This document shows positions 1 to 9,410 of a stretch of 64,000 bases of DNA, piece by piece. A program made the position numbers and the translations under genes. The notes under the pieces are model-generated. The model searched no databases, was not told the DNA's origin, and saw nothing but the letters and a program-made list of their open reading frames with translations. Source of the DNA: Saccharothrix australiensis (GTDB taxonomy: Bacteria; Actinomycetota; Actinomycetes; Mycobacteriales; Pseudonocardiaceae); contig NZ_RBXO01000001.1 of NCBI RefSeq assembly GCF_003634935.1, positions 1,327,501-1,391,500 of the forward strand. The letters run 5' to 3'. Every line of letters begins with the position of its first letter. Within the stretch, counting starts at the first letter, position 1.

Positions 1-1144
<1,144 letters not shown>

Positions 1145-1263
1145 ATGAAGGTGCTACGCATCCACTGTGCGGTTCTGAAAGAACCGAACCGGACCATCCC
1201 CCTGGTGGTTCCAGACTGTGTCTGGGGCTGTGGGGGGTGCCGTCGGGTTGGTAATTTCATAGT

Positions 1264-1382
1264 GTTTCGGTGGTCATGGCGGAGGGGGAACACCCGGTCC
1301 CATTCCGAACCCGGTAGTTAAGCCTTCCAGCGCCGATGGTACTGCACTCGTGAGGGTGTGGGAGAGTAGGACGCCGCCGAAC
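1264..1382 (+). rRNA. rrf: 5S ribosomal RNA
   Basis: About 119 nt with the actinobacterial 5S pattern: gtttcggtggtcatggcgg at the 5' end, the conserved cccattccgaacccgg loop, and gagagtaggacgccgccgaac at the 3' end, which pairs with the 5' end. It follows 23S by about 120 nt, so it is the last gene of the rRNA operon. Confidence 0.96.
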
Positions 1383-1389
1383 ATTCTTT

Positions 1390-1435
1390 CCCTCAGGGGT
1401 GCCCGGTTTATCCGGGTGCCCCTGAGGGCTTTTTG
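1390..1435 (+). terminator. Intrinsic terminator of the rRNA operon
   Basis: A 17-nt arm (ccctcaggggtgcccgg) pairs, apart from two mismatches, with ccgggtgcccctgaggg across a 5-nt loop and is followed by ctttttgcg. It lies 8 nt after the 5S gene, as expected for the end of the rRNA transcript. Confidence 0.88.
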
Positions 1436-1451
1436 CGTTACCGTCCGCTGC

Positions 1452-2315
1452 GTGGCGGATGTGGCGAGGCACGACGATCTGGCCCAGTTCTGGGCGTTGA
1501 CCAGGGATCTCTTCACCGCGGACCCGGTGTTCCACACGATTCCGATCGCGGCCGTGCGGCGGCGGATCGAGCACCCGCACCCGACCGACGAACCTCCGAT
1601 TCTGGTGACGGTGTCGGAGGCCGGTGCGGTCGTCGCGGCTGCGGTGCGCACGCCTCCTTGGGCGTTGGCCCTGAGCGGTGTGCCGGTCGACTGGGTCGAC
1701 ACGGTCGCCGAACACCTGGTGGACGTCGAGCTGCCGGGCGTCAACGGTCCGCGCGCGGCGGCCGAGGCGTTCGTCCGGGCCTGGACGGCCCGCACCGGGC
1801 AGGGGGCGCGCGAGGCCACGGCGCTGCGCCTCTTCCGGTTGGCGGAGCTGGAGCCGCCCGTGGGCGTGCCCGGCGCCTCGCGCCTGGCCACCGAGGACGA
1901 CGCCGACCTGCTCGTCCAGTGGTACCTGGGGTTCGTGGACGAGTCCACGCCGTACGAGCCGAACGAGGACCAGGCCGTGACGTTCGTCCGGGGCACGCTG
2001 GCGGCGGGTTCGGGGCACGTGCTGTGGCTCGATGAAGGCCGACCCGTGGCGTGGGCGGCGGCGGGCGCGCCCGCGGTGGGCATGTCCCGCATCGGCCCGG
2101 TCTACACGCCGAAGGAGCACCGCCGGAACGGCTACGGCGCGGCGGCCACGTCGGCGTGCGCCCGGTGGGCGTTGGAGGCCGGAGCCGAGCACGTCGTGCT
2201 GTTCACCGACCTCGCCAACCCGACCTCCAACTCGATCTACCAGCGGATCGGGTTCCGGCCGGTGTGCGACGCGGCGGAGTTCGTCTTCACCCAGGCGGGT
2301 GCGGGCACCGACTGA
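1452..2315 (+). CDS. GNAT family N-acetyltransferase
   Basis: A 287-residue cytoplasmic protein of the acetyl-CoA-dependent GNAT fold; the substrate cannot be read from sequence. The N-terminal half is poorly conserved. The C-terminal half carries the acetyl-CoA pyrophosphate loop region (HRRNGYGAAATSAC, near residues 223-236) followed by the strand/helix NSIYQRIGFRPV typical of the family's last motif. The open frame extends upstream into the 5S gene and its terminator, so the GTG at 1452 is chosen as the first plausible start after the terminator; a GTG nine bases later is also possible. It is the first protein gene after the rRNA operon, with no obvious functional link to its neighbours. 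Confidence 0.8.
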   Translation: MADVARHDDLAQFWALTRDLFTADPVFHTIPIAAVRRRIEHPHPTDEPPILVTVSEAGAVVAAAVRTPPWALALSGVPVDWVDTVAEHLVDVELPGVNGPRAAAEAFVRAWTARTGQGAREATALRLFRLAELEPPVGVPGASRLATEDDADLLVQWYLGFVDESTPYEPNEDQAVTFVRGTLAAGSGHVLWLDEGRPVAWAAAGAPAVGMSRIGPVYTPKEHRRNGYGAAATSACARWALEAGAEHVVLFTDLANPTSNSIYQRIGFRPVCDAAEFVFTQAGAGTD

Positions 2316-2521
2316 GCACGCCCCACCGCCGACCGGACCGCGACCTGGTCCACGTCTGCTACTGCGAGAGCGCCGAGTGCAACGCCGCCACCAAGGGCGC
2401 GGTCCGCCTGTCGTTGCTCGGTTCACGGGTGAAGCGGTTGGCGGGCGGCATCCGGGCGTGGGAGGCGGCCGGCTACCCGGTGGAGGGTTCGGGCATTCAC
2501 GGGATCAGGTGCGCCTGCTGA
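2264..2521 (+). pseudogene. Rhodanese-domain C-terminal fragment
   Basis: The frame encodes HVCYCESAECNAATKGAVRL, then a stretch ending RLAGGIRAWEAAGYPVEG. This is the active-site loop and last helix of a single-domain rhodanese (sulfurtransferase), with the candidate catalytic cysteine in CYCESAEC. The N-terminal half of the domain is absent and there is no convincing start after the preceding gene: the only in-frame GTG (2264) lies inside the acetyltransferase gene. It is most simply a decayed rhodanese gene; a short translationally coupled protein is the alternative. Confidence 0.5.
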
Positions 2522-2536
2522 TCTACCCTCGAACGG

Positions 2537-3289
2537 GTGACGCGCCTGCTCGTGCTGCAACTCGACGACGACGATCCCCTCGCCCGCCTGGGTGACTGGC
2601 TGGCCGGTGCCGGCGCGGTCCTCGACATCGCGAAACCGCACGAGCGGCCGTTGCCCGCGACGCTCGACGGCTACCGGGGCGTGGTGTGCCTGGGCGGTGC
2701 GATGGGCGCGTCGGACGACGTCGACCACCCGTGGCTCGCCGACGTGCGCAGGCTGCTGGCGCACGCGGTCGCCGCGCGGGTGCCGACGCTGGCCGTCTGC
2801 CTGGGCGCGCAACTGCTCGCCGCGGCGACCGGCGGCCAGGTCCGGCGCGGTGCGCACGGCCCCGAGGTGGGCGTGCTGCTGGTGGCCAAGCGGGACGTCG
2901 CGGCCGAGGACCCGCTGTTCGCGGAGCTGCCGTGGACGCCGGACGTGCTCCAGTTCCACCGGGACGAGATCGCGTTGCTGCCGCCGGCGGCCGAGCTGCT
3001 CGCCTCCTCCCCGAAGTACCCCAACCAGGCGTTCCGCGTCGGTGAGAACGCCTACGGGGTGCAGTTCCACATCGAGACGACGCCGGAGGTCGTGGCGACC
3101 TGGGCGCGGAACGACCCCGAAGCCGCCGCGTGCGCGCGGCCCGGCGGGCTCGACCCCGAGCAGTTGGAGAGCGGGCACGACGACATCCGCGAGGCGTGGC
3201 AGCCGTTCGCCGAGCGGTTCGTCCGACTGGCTGCGGGCGACCTCGCCGAGCGGGGAGCCGCCGGCAGGCGGAACCTTCCTTTGGTGTGA
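2537..3289 (+). CDS. Type 1 glutamine amidotransferase (GATase)
   Basis: A 250-residue stand-alone class I glutamine amidotransferase domain. The nucleophile elbow is visible as AVCLGAQLLA (Cys near residue 94), and the His/Glu of the triad appear in YGVQFHIETTPE near residues 172-183. Such proteins resemble the GATase domain of GMP synthase and the GuaA-like or gamma-glutamyl-hydrolase-type proteins of actinobacteria; the acceptor substrate is unknown. The GTG start at 2537 lies 8 nt after a TACCCT hexamer, suggesting a leaderless transcript. It stands alone between a rhodanese fragment and the phosphate permease. Confidence 0.85.
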   Translation: MTRLLVLQLDDDDPLARLGDWLAGAGAVLDIAKPHERPLPATLDGYRGVVCLGGAMGASDDVDHPWLADVRRLLAHAVAARVPTLAVCLGAQLLAAATGGQVRRGAHGPEVGVLLVAKRDVAAEDPLFAELPWTPDVLQFHRDEIALLPPAAELLASSPKYPNQAFRVGENAYGVQFHIETTPEVVATWARNDPEAAACARPGGLDPEQLESGHDDIREAWQPFAERFVRLAAGDLAERGAAGRRNLPLV

Positions 3290-3310
3290 CGAACGCCCGC
3301 TGATGTGAGC

Positions 3311-3343
3311 GTTCATCGGGTGGACAGGTAGCGTTCACCCCCG
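3311..3343 (+). promoter_or_regulatory. PhoP-box-like direct repeats upstream of pit
   Basis: Three contiguous 11-nt units (gttcatcgggt, ggacaggtagc, gttcacccccg) lie 30-62 nt before the phosphate permease start. The outer two match the Streptomyces PHO-box direct-repeat unit, which begins GTTCA; the middle one is degenerate. A fourth similar string, ggttcagccgg, is at 3352 but out of phase. Control by PhoP under phosphate limitation is inferred. Confidence 0.5.
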
Positions 3344-3372
3344 ACTGTGTCGGTTCAGCCGGAGGAACCAGC

Positions 3373-4506
3373 GTGGATGCCTCGCTCCTCGTCATCATCG
3401 TGGTCATCACGGCGTTGGCGTTCGACTTCACCAACGGCTTCCACGACACGGCCAACTCGATGGCCACGTCCATCGCCACCGGTGCGCTGAAGCCGCGCAC
3501 CGCCGTGGCGTTCTCCGCGGTGCTGAATCTGGTCGGCGCGCTGCTGTCGGTCGAGGTGGCCAAGACCATCTCCGGCGGCATCGTGGACGACGCCCGCATC
3601 ACACCCGCCGTGGTGTTCGGCGGCTTGGTCGGCGCGATCGTGTGGAACCTGGTCACCTGGTACGTGGGGCTGCCGTCGAGTTCGTCGCACGCGCTGTTCG
3701 GCGGCTTGATCGGGGCGACCTGGATCGCGTCCGGCGCGGACGCCGTGCACTTCGCCAAGGTGGTCGACAAGGTGGTCGTGCCGTCGATCGCCGCGCCGCT
3801 GGTGGCGGGGGTCGTGGCGCTGCTGGCCACGTTCCTCACCTACCGGCTCACCCGGAGGGCGCGCGAGTCCGTCGCGCACAAGGGGTTCAAGGCAGGACAG
3901 GTGGCGTCCGCCGCGCTGATGTCGCTCGCGCACGGCACCAACGACGCGCAGAAGACGATGGGCATCATCACGCTGACGCTGATCACCGCGGGCACGCTCG
4001 CGCCGGGTTCCGCGCCGCCGCTGTGGGTGATCCTCAGCGCCGCGATCGCCATCGCGCTGGGCACCTACCTGGGCGGCTGGCGCATCACGCACACCCTGGG
4101 CAAGGGGCTGACCACGATCGAGGCGCCGCAGGGCTTCGCGGCCCAGACCAGCGCGGCGACCGTGATCATGGCGTCCTCGCACCTCGGGTTCGCGCTGTCC
4201 ACCACGCACGTCGCGTCCGGCGGGATCATGGGTTCCGGGCTGGGGCGGCAGCGGGACGGCGTGCGGTGGGGCGTGGCGGGGCGGATGGCGCTGGCCTGGC
4301 TGCTGACCCTGCCCGCCGCCGGGGTCGTCGGGGCGATGGCCGGGAAGGCGGCCGCCACCGGCACCGTCGGCGTCGTGGCCGTGGCGGCGGTGGCCGTGGC
4401 GGTGTCCCTGGTCATCTGGCTGCTGTCGCGTCGTGAGCCGGTGCGGCCGGAGCACGTGGTGGACGAGATCGCGGCGCAGGCCGAGCCGCACCGGGTGGCG
4501 GCGTGA
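3373..4506 (+). CDS. pit: Inorganic phosphate transporter, PiT family
   Basis: A 377-residue integral membrane protein of the PiT (low-affinity, proton- or sodium-coupled phosphate) family. Both family signatures are present: FDFTNGFHDTANSMATS near residues 17-33, and the second repeat SLAHGTNDAQKTMGI near residues 186-200. Roughly ten hydrophobic segments are visible. GTG is the only start consistent with the N-terminal membrane segment, preceded by a ggagg-type ribosome binding site. The gene overlaps the next small membrane-protein gene by 4 nt. The upstream direct repeats suggest PhoP control. Confidence 0.93.
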   Translation: MDASLLVIIVVITALAFDFTNGFHDTANSMATSIATGALKPRTAVAFSAVLNLVGALLSVEVAKTISGGIVDDARITPAVVFGGLVGAIVWNLVTWYVGLPSSSSHALFGGLIGATWIASGADAVHFAKVVDKVVVPSIAAPLVAGVVALLATFLTYRLTRRARESVAHKGFKAGQVASAALMSLAHGTNDAQKTMGIITLTLITAGTLAPGSAPPLWVILSAAIAIALGTYLGGWRITHTLGKGLTTIEAPQGFAAQTSAATVIMASSHLGFALSTTHVASGGIMGSGLGRQRDGVRWGVAGRMALAWLLTLPAAGVVGAMAGKAAATGTVGVVAVAAVAVAVSLVIWLLSRREPVRPEHVVDEIAAQAEPHRVAA

Positions 4507-4727
4507 AGGTCGACTGGGCGGCGCTGGGCACCGTGTTCGGGGTGAGCCTGGCCGTGGTGCTGGGCCTCGTGGTGCTGTTCTCGGTGGGGTTGCGCGCGCT
4601 GTCCGCGCGCGAGGAGGCGCGCGAGCGCGGCGGGTCGGTCGCCGTGCCGACGGCCGCTGCGGCGGTCTGCCTCGTGGCGTGCGTGGCCGTGGTGCTGTTC
4701 GGGATCTACTTGATCGTGGCGCGCTGA
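4503..4727 (+). CDS. Small two-helix membrane protein linked to pit
   Basis: A 74-residue protein with two predicted transmembrane helices (about residues 8-30 and 50-71) separated by a charged loop containing EEAREREG-like residues. Its GTG start overlaps the pit stop codon (gtga), so it is translationally coupled to the permease. Small membrane proteins in this position are common downstream of actinobacterial pit genes; a helper or regulatory role for the transporter is an inference. No enzymatic motif is seen. Confidence 0.75.
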   Translation: MKVDWAALGTVFGVSLAVVLGLVVLFSVGLRALSAREEARERGGSVAVPTAAAAVCLVACVAVVLFGIYLIVAR

Positions 4728-4766
4728 TCGCTTCGGCGTCCGCCCCACGGACTACCGTGTTCGGCG

Positions 4767-7709
4767 ATGACCGATCCAGCTCGCACCCCGACGTCCCCCG
4801 CCCGGTTCGGCCTGACCTCGGAGGCCGGTGGCGAAGACCTGCGCGCGGCCGGGTGGTGGGCCGACCGCAGGCCCACCGCGGGCAGCGAGCCGATCCTGTG
4901 GGCGCTGTCGCGCAGCCCGGACCCCGACCTCGCGTTGCGCGGCGTCGACCGGCTGCGGGTGGCGCTCGGCGACGGGTGGCCCGAGCTGGACGCCGCGCTG
5001 CGGTCGGACGAGGTGCTGCGGGGCCGCCTGCTGGCCGTGCTGGGTGCGTCCACCGCGCTGTCGGACTTCCTGGTCGCGAACCCCGACCGGTGGCGGTCGC
5101 TGGTCGACCCCGAACCGGTCACGGCGGACGTGTTCGCGTCGGCGCTGCCGGCGGCGGTGCGCGACCTGACGGGCGCGGAGGCGGTGCGCGCGCTGCGGCT
5201 GGCGTACCGGGCGCTGCTGTGCCGGATCGCGGCCGAGGACCTGGCGCACGTCGTCGAGCCGGACCTGCCGCACGTGGGGTACGACGAGGTGGCCGGGCTG
5301 CTGTCCGACCTGGCGGTGGCGGCGCTGCGGGCGGCGCTGGACGTGGCGCGGCGCGAGGTGCCGCGGTCGGACGAGTGCTCGTTGGCCGTCATCGCGATGG
5401 GCAAGTGCGGCGCGCGGGAGCTGAACTACGTCAGCGACGTGGACGTGGTGTTCGTCGGCGAGGGCGACCTCGGGGTGGCGACCCGGCTGGCCGGCGCGTT
5501 GATGAGCGTGGCGGGGCAGGCGTGCTTCGAGGTCGACGCGGCGCTGCGGCCCGAGGGCAAGGCGGGCGCGCTGGTCCGGACGCTGGAGGGGCACGCGTCC
5601 TACTACCAGCGGTGGGCGCGGACCTGGGAGTTCCAGGCGCTGCTCAAGGCGCGGCCGGTGGCGGGCGACGCGGACCTCGGGCAGCGGTACCTGGAGGTGG
5701 TGCGGCCGCTGGTGTGGACCGCCGCCGAGCGGGAGGACTTCGTGCCCGACGTGCAGGCCATGCGCCGCCGCGTCGAGGACCACGTGCCGGCGGGGCTGGC
5801 CGACCGGGAGCTGAAGCTGGGGCGCGGCGGCCTGCGGGACGTGGAGTTCGCCGTCCAGCTGCTCCAGCTCGTGCACGGGCGCGGTGACGAGGAGCTGCGC
5901 ATCGCGGCCACCACGGCGGCCCTGGCGGCGCTGGGTCGCGGCGGCTACGTGGGCCGCACGGACGCCGTCGACTTCGGCGACGCGTACCGGTTCCTGCGCA
6001 TCCTCGAACACCGGTTGCAGTTGCAACGGCTGCTGCGGACGCACCTGTTCCCGGCCGACGACGACGTGGCGGGGCTGCGCCGGCTCGCCCGCTCGGCGGG
6101 CCTGGCCGCCGAGGGCGGGCTGTCCGAGGCGCAGGTGCTGCTCGCCGAGTACCGCAGGCGCGCCAACCAGGTGCGCCGGCTGCACGAGAAGCTGTTCTAC
6201 CGGCCGCTGCTCCAGGCCGTGGCGAACGTGCCGACGGAGGCGCTGCGGCTGACCACCGTCGAGGCGACCGCCCGGCTGGCCGCGCTGGGCTACGCCGCGC
6301 CGGACGGCGCGTTGAAGCACATCGAGGCGTTGACGCGCGGTGTGTCGCGGCGGGCCCGCATCCAGACGGCCCTGCTGCCCGTCCTGCTGGACCTGCTCGC
6401 CGCGACACCCGACCCGGACGGCGGGCTGCTGGCCTACCGGAGGGTGTCCGAGGCGCTCGCCGAAACGCCCTGGTACCTGCGGTTGCTGCGGGACGAGGGC
6501 ACGGTCGTCGACCGGCTCGCGGCGCTGCTCGGCACGTCCAGGCTGGTGCCCGACCTGCTGGTGCGGGCGCCGGAGGTGCTGCGGCTGCTGGCCGACACGC
6601 AGGCGCTGACCGGCCGCGACCCGATGACCATCGGCAACCCGCTGCGCAGCGCCGTCGCCCGGTACAGCGACCTGGGCCGGGCGGTGACGGCCGCGCGGTC
6701 GCTGCGCAGGCACGAGCTGCTGCGCGTGGCGTCGGCCGACCTGCTGGGGCTGATGTCGCCGCGGACCGTGTGCGTGTCGCTGTCCGAGGTGTGGGTCGCC
6801 GTGCTGCAGGCCGCGTTGGACGCCGCCGTGCGGGCCGCGGGCGAACGGCTCGCGTCGATCGCCGTGATCGGCATGGGCCGGCTCGGCGGGCGCGAGCTGG
6901 GGTACTCGTCGGACGCGGACGTGCTGTTCGTGTGCGAGGCCGCGCCGGGGGTGACCGACTCCGACGCCGTCCGGTACGCGAGCGCCGTGGTGGAGCAGGT
7001 GCGGCGGCTGCTCAGCGCGCCCAGCCAGGACCCGGCGCTGCAGGTGGACGCCGACCTGCGGCCCGAGGGCAGGCAGGGTCCGCTGGTGCGGACGCTGGAG
7101 TCCTACCGGGCGTACTACGCGCAGTGGTCCGAGCTGTGGGAGGCCCAAGCGCTGCTGCGGGCCCGGTTCGTCGCCGGTGACGCCGAGCTGGGCGCGCGGT
7201 TCATCGACCTCGTGGAGCCCGTGCGGTACCCGGCGGGCGGGCTGGACGCGGCGTCCGTGCGGGAGATCCGGCGGATCAAGGCGCGCGTGGAGGCCGAGCG
7301 GCTGCCGCGCGGCGCGGACCCGTCCACGCACACGAAGCTGGGGCGCGGCGGGCTGGCCGACGTCGAGTGGACGGTGCAGCTGGTGCAGTTGCGGCACGCG
7401 TTCGAGGTGCCGTCGCTGCGCACGCCGTCGACCGTGGGCGGGCTTCGCGCGGCGTGCGAGGCGGGCCTGGTGTCGGAGGAGGACGCGGCCGCGCTGCGGG
7501 AGTCGTGGGTGATGGCGACCCGCGCGCGCAACGCGGTCGTGCTGGTGCGCGGGAAGCCCGGTGACCAGCTGCCCACGGCGGGGCGGGACCTGGCGGCCGT
7601 GGCCGGGGTGATGGGGCACCCGGAGGACCCCGGCGCGTTCCTCGACTCGTACCGGCGAACCACCCGGCGGGCGCGGGCCGTGGTCGAGCGAGTCTTCTAC
7701 GGCTCGTGA
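4767..7709 (+). CDS. glnE: Bifunctional glutamine synthetase adenylyltransferase/adenylyl-removing enzyme
   Basis: A 980-residue enzyme that adenylylates and deadenylylates glutamine synthetase to tune nitrogen assimilation. Two nucleotidyltransferase domains are evident, each with the metal-binding motif: ELNYVSDVDVVFV near residue 217 (removal domain) and ELGYSSDADVLFV near residue 709 (transferase domain). Each is followed by the conserved LRPEG and LGRGGL(R/A)DVE strings. The length matches the family. It lies close to glnA, its substrate gene, as in Mycobacterium, although an integrative element now separates them. No frameshift is seen. Confidence 0.97.
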   Translation: MTDPARTPTSPARFGLTSEAGGEDLRAAGWWADRRPTAGSEPILWALSRSPDPDLALRGVDRLRVALGDGWPELDAALRSDEVLRGRLLAVLGASTALSDFLVANPDRWRSLVDPEPVTADVFASALPAAVRDLTGAEAVRALRLAYRALLCRIAAEDLAHVVEPDLPHVGYDEVAGLLSDLAVAALRAALDVARREVPRSDECSLAVIAMGKCGARELNYVSDVDVVFVGEGDLGVATRLAGALMSVAGQACFEVDAALRPEGKAGALVRTLEGHASYYQRWARTWEFQALLKARPVAGDADLGQRYLEVVRPLVWTAAEREDFVPDVQAMRRRVEDHVPAGLADRELKLGRGGLRDVEFAVQLLQLVHGRGDEELRIAATTAALAALGRGGYVGRTDAVDFGDAYRFLRILEHRLQLQRLLRTHLFPADDDVAGLRRLARSAGLAAEGGLSEAQVLLAEYRRRANQVRRLHEKLFYRPLLQAVANVPTEALRLTTVEATARLAALGYAAPDGALKHIEALTRGVSRRARIQTALLPVLLDLLAATPDPDGGLLAYRRVSEALAETPWYLRLLRDEGTVVDRLAALLGTSRLVPDLLVRAPEVLRLLADTQALTGRDPMTIGNPLRSAVARYSDLGRAVTAARSLRRHELLRVASADLLGLMSPRTVCVSLSEVWVAVLQAALDAAVRAAGERLASIAVIGMGRLGGRELGYSSDADVLFVCEAAPGVTDSDAVRYASAVVEQVRRLLSAPSQDPALQVDADLRPEGRQGPLVRTLESYRAYYAQWSELWEAQALLRARFVAGDAELGARFIDLVEPVRYPAGGLDAASVREIRRIKARVEAERLPRGADPSTHTKLGRGGLADVEWTVQLVQLRHAFEVPSLRTPSTVGGLRAACEAGLVSEEDAAALRESWVMATRARNAVVLVRGKPGDQLPTAGRDLAAVAGVMGHPEDPGAFLDSYRRTTRRARAVVERVFYGS

Positions 7710-7715
7710 ACACTG

Positions 7716-8651
7716 GTGTCCGTGAAGGCGATCGCGCAGGACGAGTTCGGTGACGTCGACGTGCTCCGCGTGCGGGAACTGCCCGAACCGCGGATCGCGT
7801 TCGACCAGGTGCTCGTGGAGGTGCGGGCGGCCGGGGTGAACCCGGTCGACCGGCTGGTGCGCATGGGCTACGTGAAGGACCGGGTGCCGCACCACTTCCC
7901 GCTGATCCCCGGCTGGGACGTGGCGGGCGTCGTGCGGGAGGTCGGGCCCGCCGTCGACGGGTTCGAGCCCGGTGACGAGGTGTTCGGCTACCAGCGCAAG
8001 GACCACGTGCAGCACGGGACGTACGCGGAGCTGGTCGCGGCCACGGAGCGGGGGTTGGCGCACAAGCCGGCGGCGCTGTCCTTCGCGGAGGCGGGCGGGC
8101 TGGCGCTGACCGGGCTGACGGCGCTCCAGGCGCTGCGGCGGGTGGGGGTGTCGTCCGGCGACACGGTGCTGGTCCACGCGGCGGCCGGTGGCGTGGGGCA
8201 CCTCGCGGTGCAGGTGGCGCGCGTCCTGGGCGCGTCCCGCGTGATCGGGACGGCGTCGCCGCGCAACCACGGGTTCCTGCGCTCGTTGGGCGCGGAGCCC
8301 GTGTCGTACGGCGACGCGCTGGTGGACAACGTGGCCGAGCTGGTCGGCGGCGACGGCCTGGTGGACGTGGCGTTCGACTGCGTAGGCGGCGCGGCGCTGA
8401 ACGACTCGCCCGCGCTGGTCCGCGACCCGTCCCGGATCGTGTCCATCGTCGACACCAACGTGCTGGAGCTGGGCGGGCGCTACGCCTACGCCAAGCCCGT
8501 GCAAGCCGACCTGGAGTGGCTGGCGGCCCACGCCGACGCGGGCGAGCTGAAGGTCGTGGTCCAGCAGACGTTCCCGCTGGCCGAGGCCGCCGAGGCGCAC
8601 CGGCTGCTCGAGGGCAGGCACGTACGCGGGAAGATCGTCCTGACGGTGTGA
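7716..8651 (+). CDS. NAD(P)H quinone oxidoreductase, zinc-type alcohol dehydrogenase superfamily
   Basis: A 311-residue medium-chain dehydrogenase/reductase. The GroES-like N-terminal domain is recognisable (GVNPVDRLVR, PGWDVAGVVREVG near residues 40-75), followed by the Rossmann motif VHAAAGGVGHLAVQVARVLG near residues 152-171. It lacks the catalytic zinc cysteines of alcohol dehydrogenases, so the quinone-oxidoreductase-like branch is likely. The start is GTG at 7716, 6 nt after glnE, and a second GTG two codons later is possible. The close spacing suggests co-transcription with glnE, though no pathway link is known. Confidence 0.86.
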   Translation: MSVKAIAQDEFGDVDVLRVRELPEPRIAFDQVLVEVRAAGVNPVDRLVRMGYVKDRVPHHFPLIPGWDVAGVVREVGPAVDGFEPGDEVFGYQRKDHVQHGTYAELVAATERGLAHKPAALSFAEAGGLALTGLTALQALRRVGVSSGDTVLVHAAAGGVGHLAVQVARVLGASRVIGTASPRNHGFLRSLGAEPVSYGDALVDNVAELVGGDGLVDVAFDCVGGAALNDSPALVRDPSRIVSIVDTNVLELGGRYAYAKPVQADLEWLAAHADAGELKVVVQQTFPLAEAAEAHRLLEGRHVRGKIVLTV

Positions 8652-8652
8652 G

Positions 8653-8675
8653 GGGGCCTCCGCGGCGGAGGCCCC
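8653..8675. terminator. Convergent bidirectional terminator hairpin
   Basis: A perfect 11-bp inverted repeat, ggggcctccgc / gcggaggcccc, sits between the convergent ends of the oxidoreductase gene and the small minus-strand gene, two nt after the former's stop codon. There is no T-run, so it is a weak intrinsic or Rho-assisted stop. Confidence 0.6.
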
Positions 8676-8678
8676 GGT

Positions 8679-8891
8679 TCACTCCTCGTCGACGGTCGGG
8701 ACCGAGGTGAGGATCTCCACGACCCACTCCTCGACCAGGGTGTCGTCGGACTCCTCGTCCGGCACCAGCCGGTTGGAGACCTTCACGCCGAGGCCGAGCA
8801 CGTCCGCCGCGGCGATCGCCTCGATCGCCTCGGCCGCGGAGTCGAAGATGTTGGTGGACAGCACCTGCGCGGTGTTCACGTCATCAGACAC
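8679..8891 (-). CDS. Conserved acidic small protein, function unknown
   Basis: A 70-residue acidic protein (VSDDVNTAQVLST... ending TSVPTVDEE) with no cysteine pairs, membrane segment or known motif. The start is taken as GTG at 8891, because the open frame upstream is low-complexity and lacks conserved features. It converges with the oxidoreductase gene. It lies just on the core side of the integrative element, so it was probably the original downstream neighbour of glnA. Function cannot be assigned. Confidence 0.6.
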   Translation of the reverse strand: MSDDVNTAQVLSTNIFDSAAEAIEAIAAADVLGLGVKVSNRLVPDEESDDTLVEEWVVEILTSVPTVDEE

Positions 8892-9018
8892 GGCGCGACC
8901 ATAACCGCACGCCACGATGGTGGGACGAGCAGCCCCTGGGACGTCCGCGCCGAGCCCCGGCGAACAGCCGGGGCAGGGCGCCCGGCACACCACCCGACCC
9001 GCGCACGGCTCCTCGAAC

Positions 9019-9056
9019 AGGGCTCCGACCAGCGAGAAGACGCCGGCCGGAGCCCT
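9019..9056. terminator. Hairpin next to the left attachment repeat
   Basis: A 9-bp inverted repeat, agggctccg / cggagccct, with a 20-nt loop lies immediately before the left copy of the glnA-end repeat. Before the element inserted, this would have been just downstream of glnA and may be its original terminator. The rest of 8892-9058 shows no gene. Confidence 0.4.
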
Positions 9057-9058
9057 GT

Positions 9059-9076
9059 GCCGATCACACGTCGTAG
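9059..9076. repeat. Left direct repeat (attachment-site copy of the glnA 3' end)
   Basis: The 18 nt gccgatcacacgtcgtag are identical, in the same orientation, to 13100-13117, which spans the stop codon and last codons of glnA. Nine further nt on the left side match with two differences (gagccctgt versus gagccccgc). This is the footprint expected of site-specific integration into the 3' end of glnA. Confidence 0.7.
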
Positions 9077-9410
9077 GACTGCCAGCGGTCGGCGGCGACC
9101 TGCGGTTCAGCCCGCCGTACCATGCTTGACCTGGTGGTTTGCTCTCGACGTTTACCGTCGTCGACCAGTGCTGATCCACGTCTGACGGCCTGTACACGGC
9201 CTGATCACTGCGCGGTACGTGTTGTTCTACGGCTTCACGTGGTACGGCCAAACGTTGTAACGGCTGAAGATGTCGGTCGGCTTCATGTATGTGCGTCGGC
9301 TTCGTCGATCGTGTTCGCCATCAGCCCCATGTCGTCCCGGAGGGTGCGGTGACCATGCCGTGAGTTGCCATCGGCGCACGATCGGATTGGTTGTATTGCG
9401 CTACCCTAGA

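Noticed and set aside
1350..1451. Extended start of the acetyltransferase gene overlapping the 5S gene
   Set aside because: It would begin inside 5S rRNA and run through its terminator; a later GTG is far more plausible.
4752..8621. A 1,289-codon open frame on the minus strand opposite glnE and the oxidoreductase gene
   Set aside because: It has the His/Arg/Gln-rich composition of an antisense shadow of a high-GC gene, no domain, and the plus strand has two clear enzymes.
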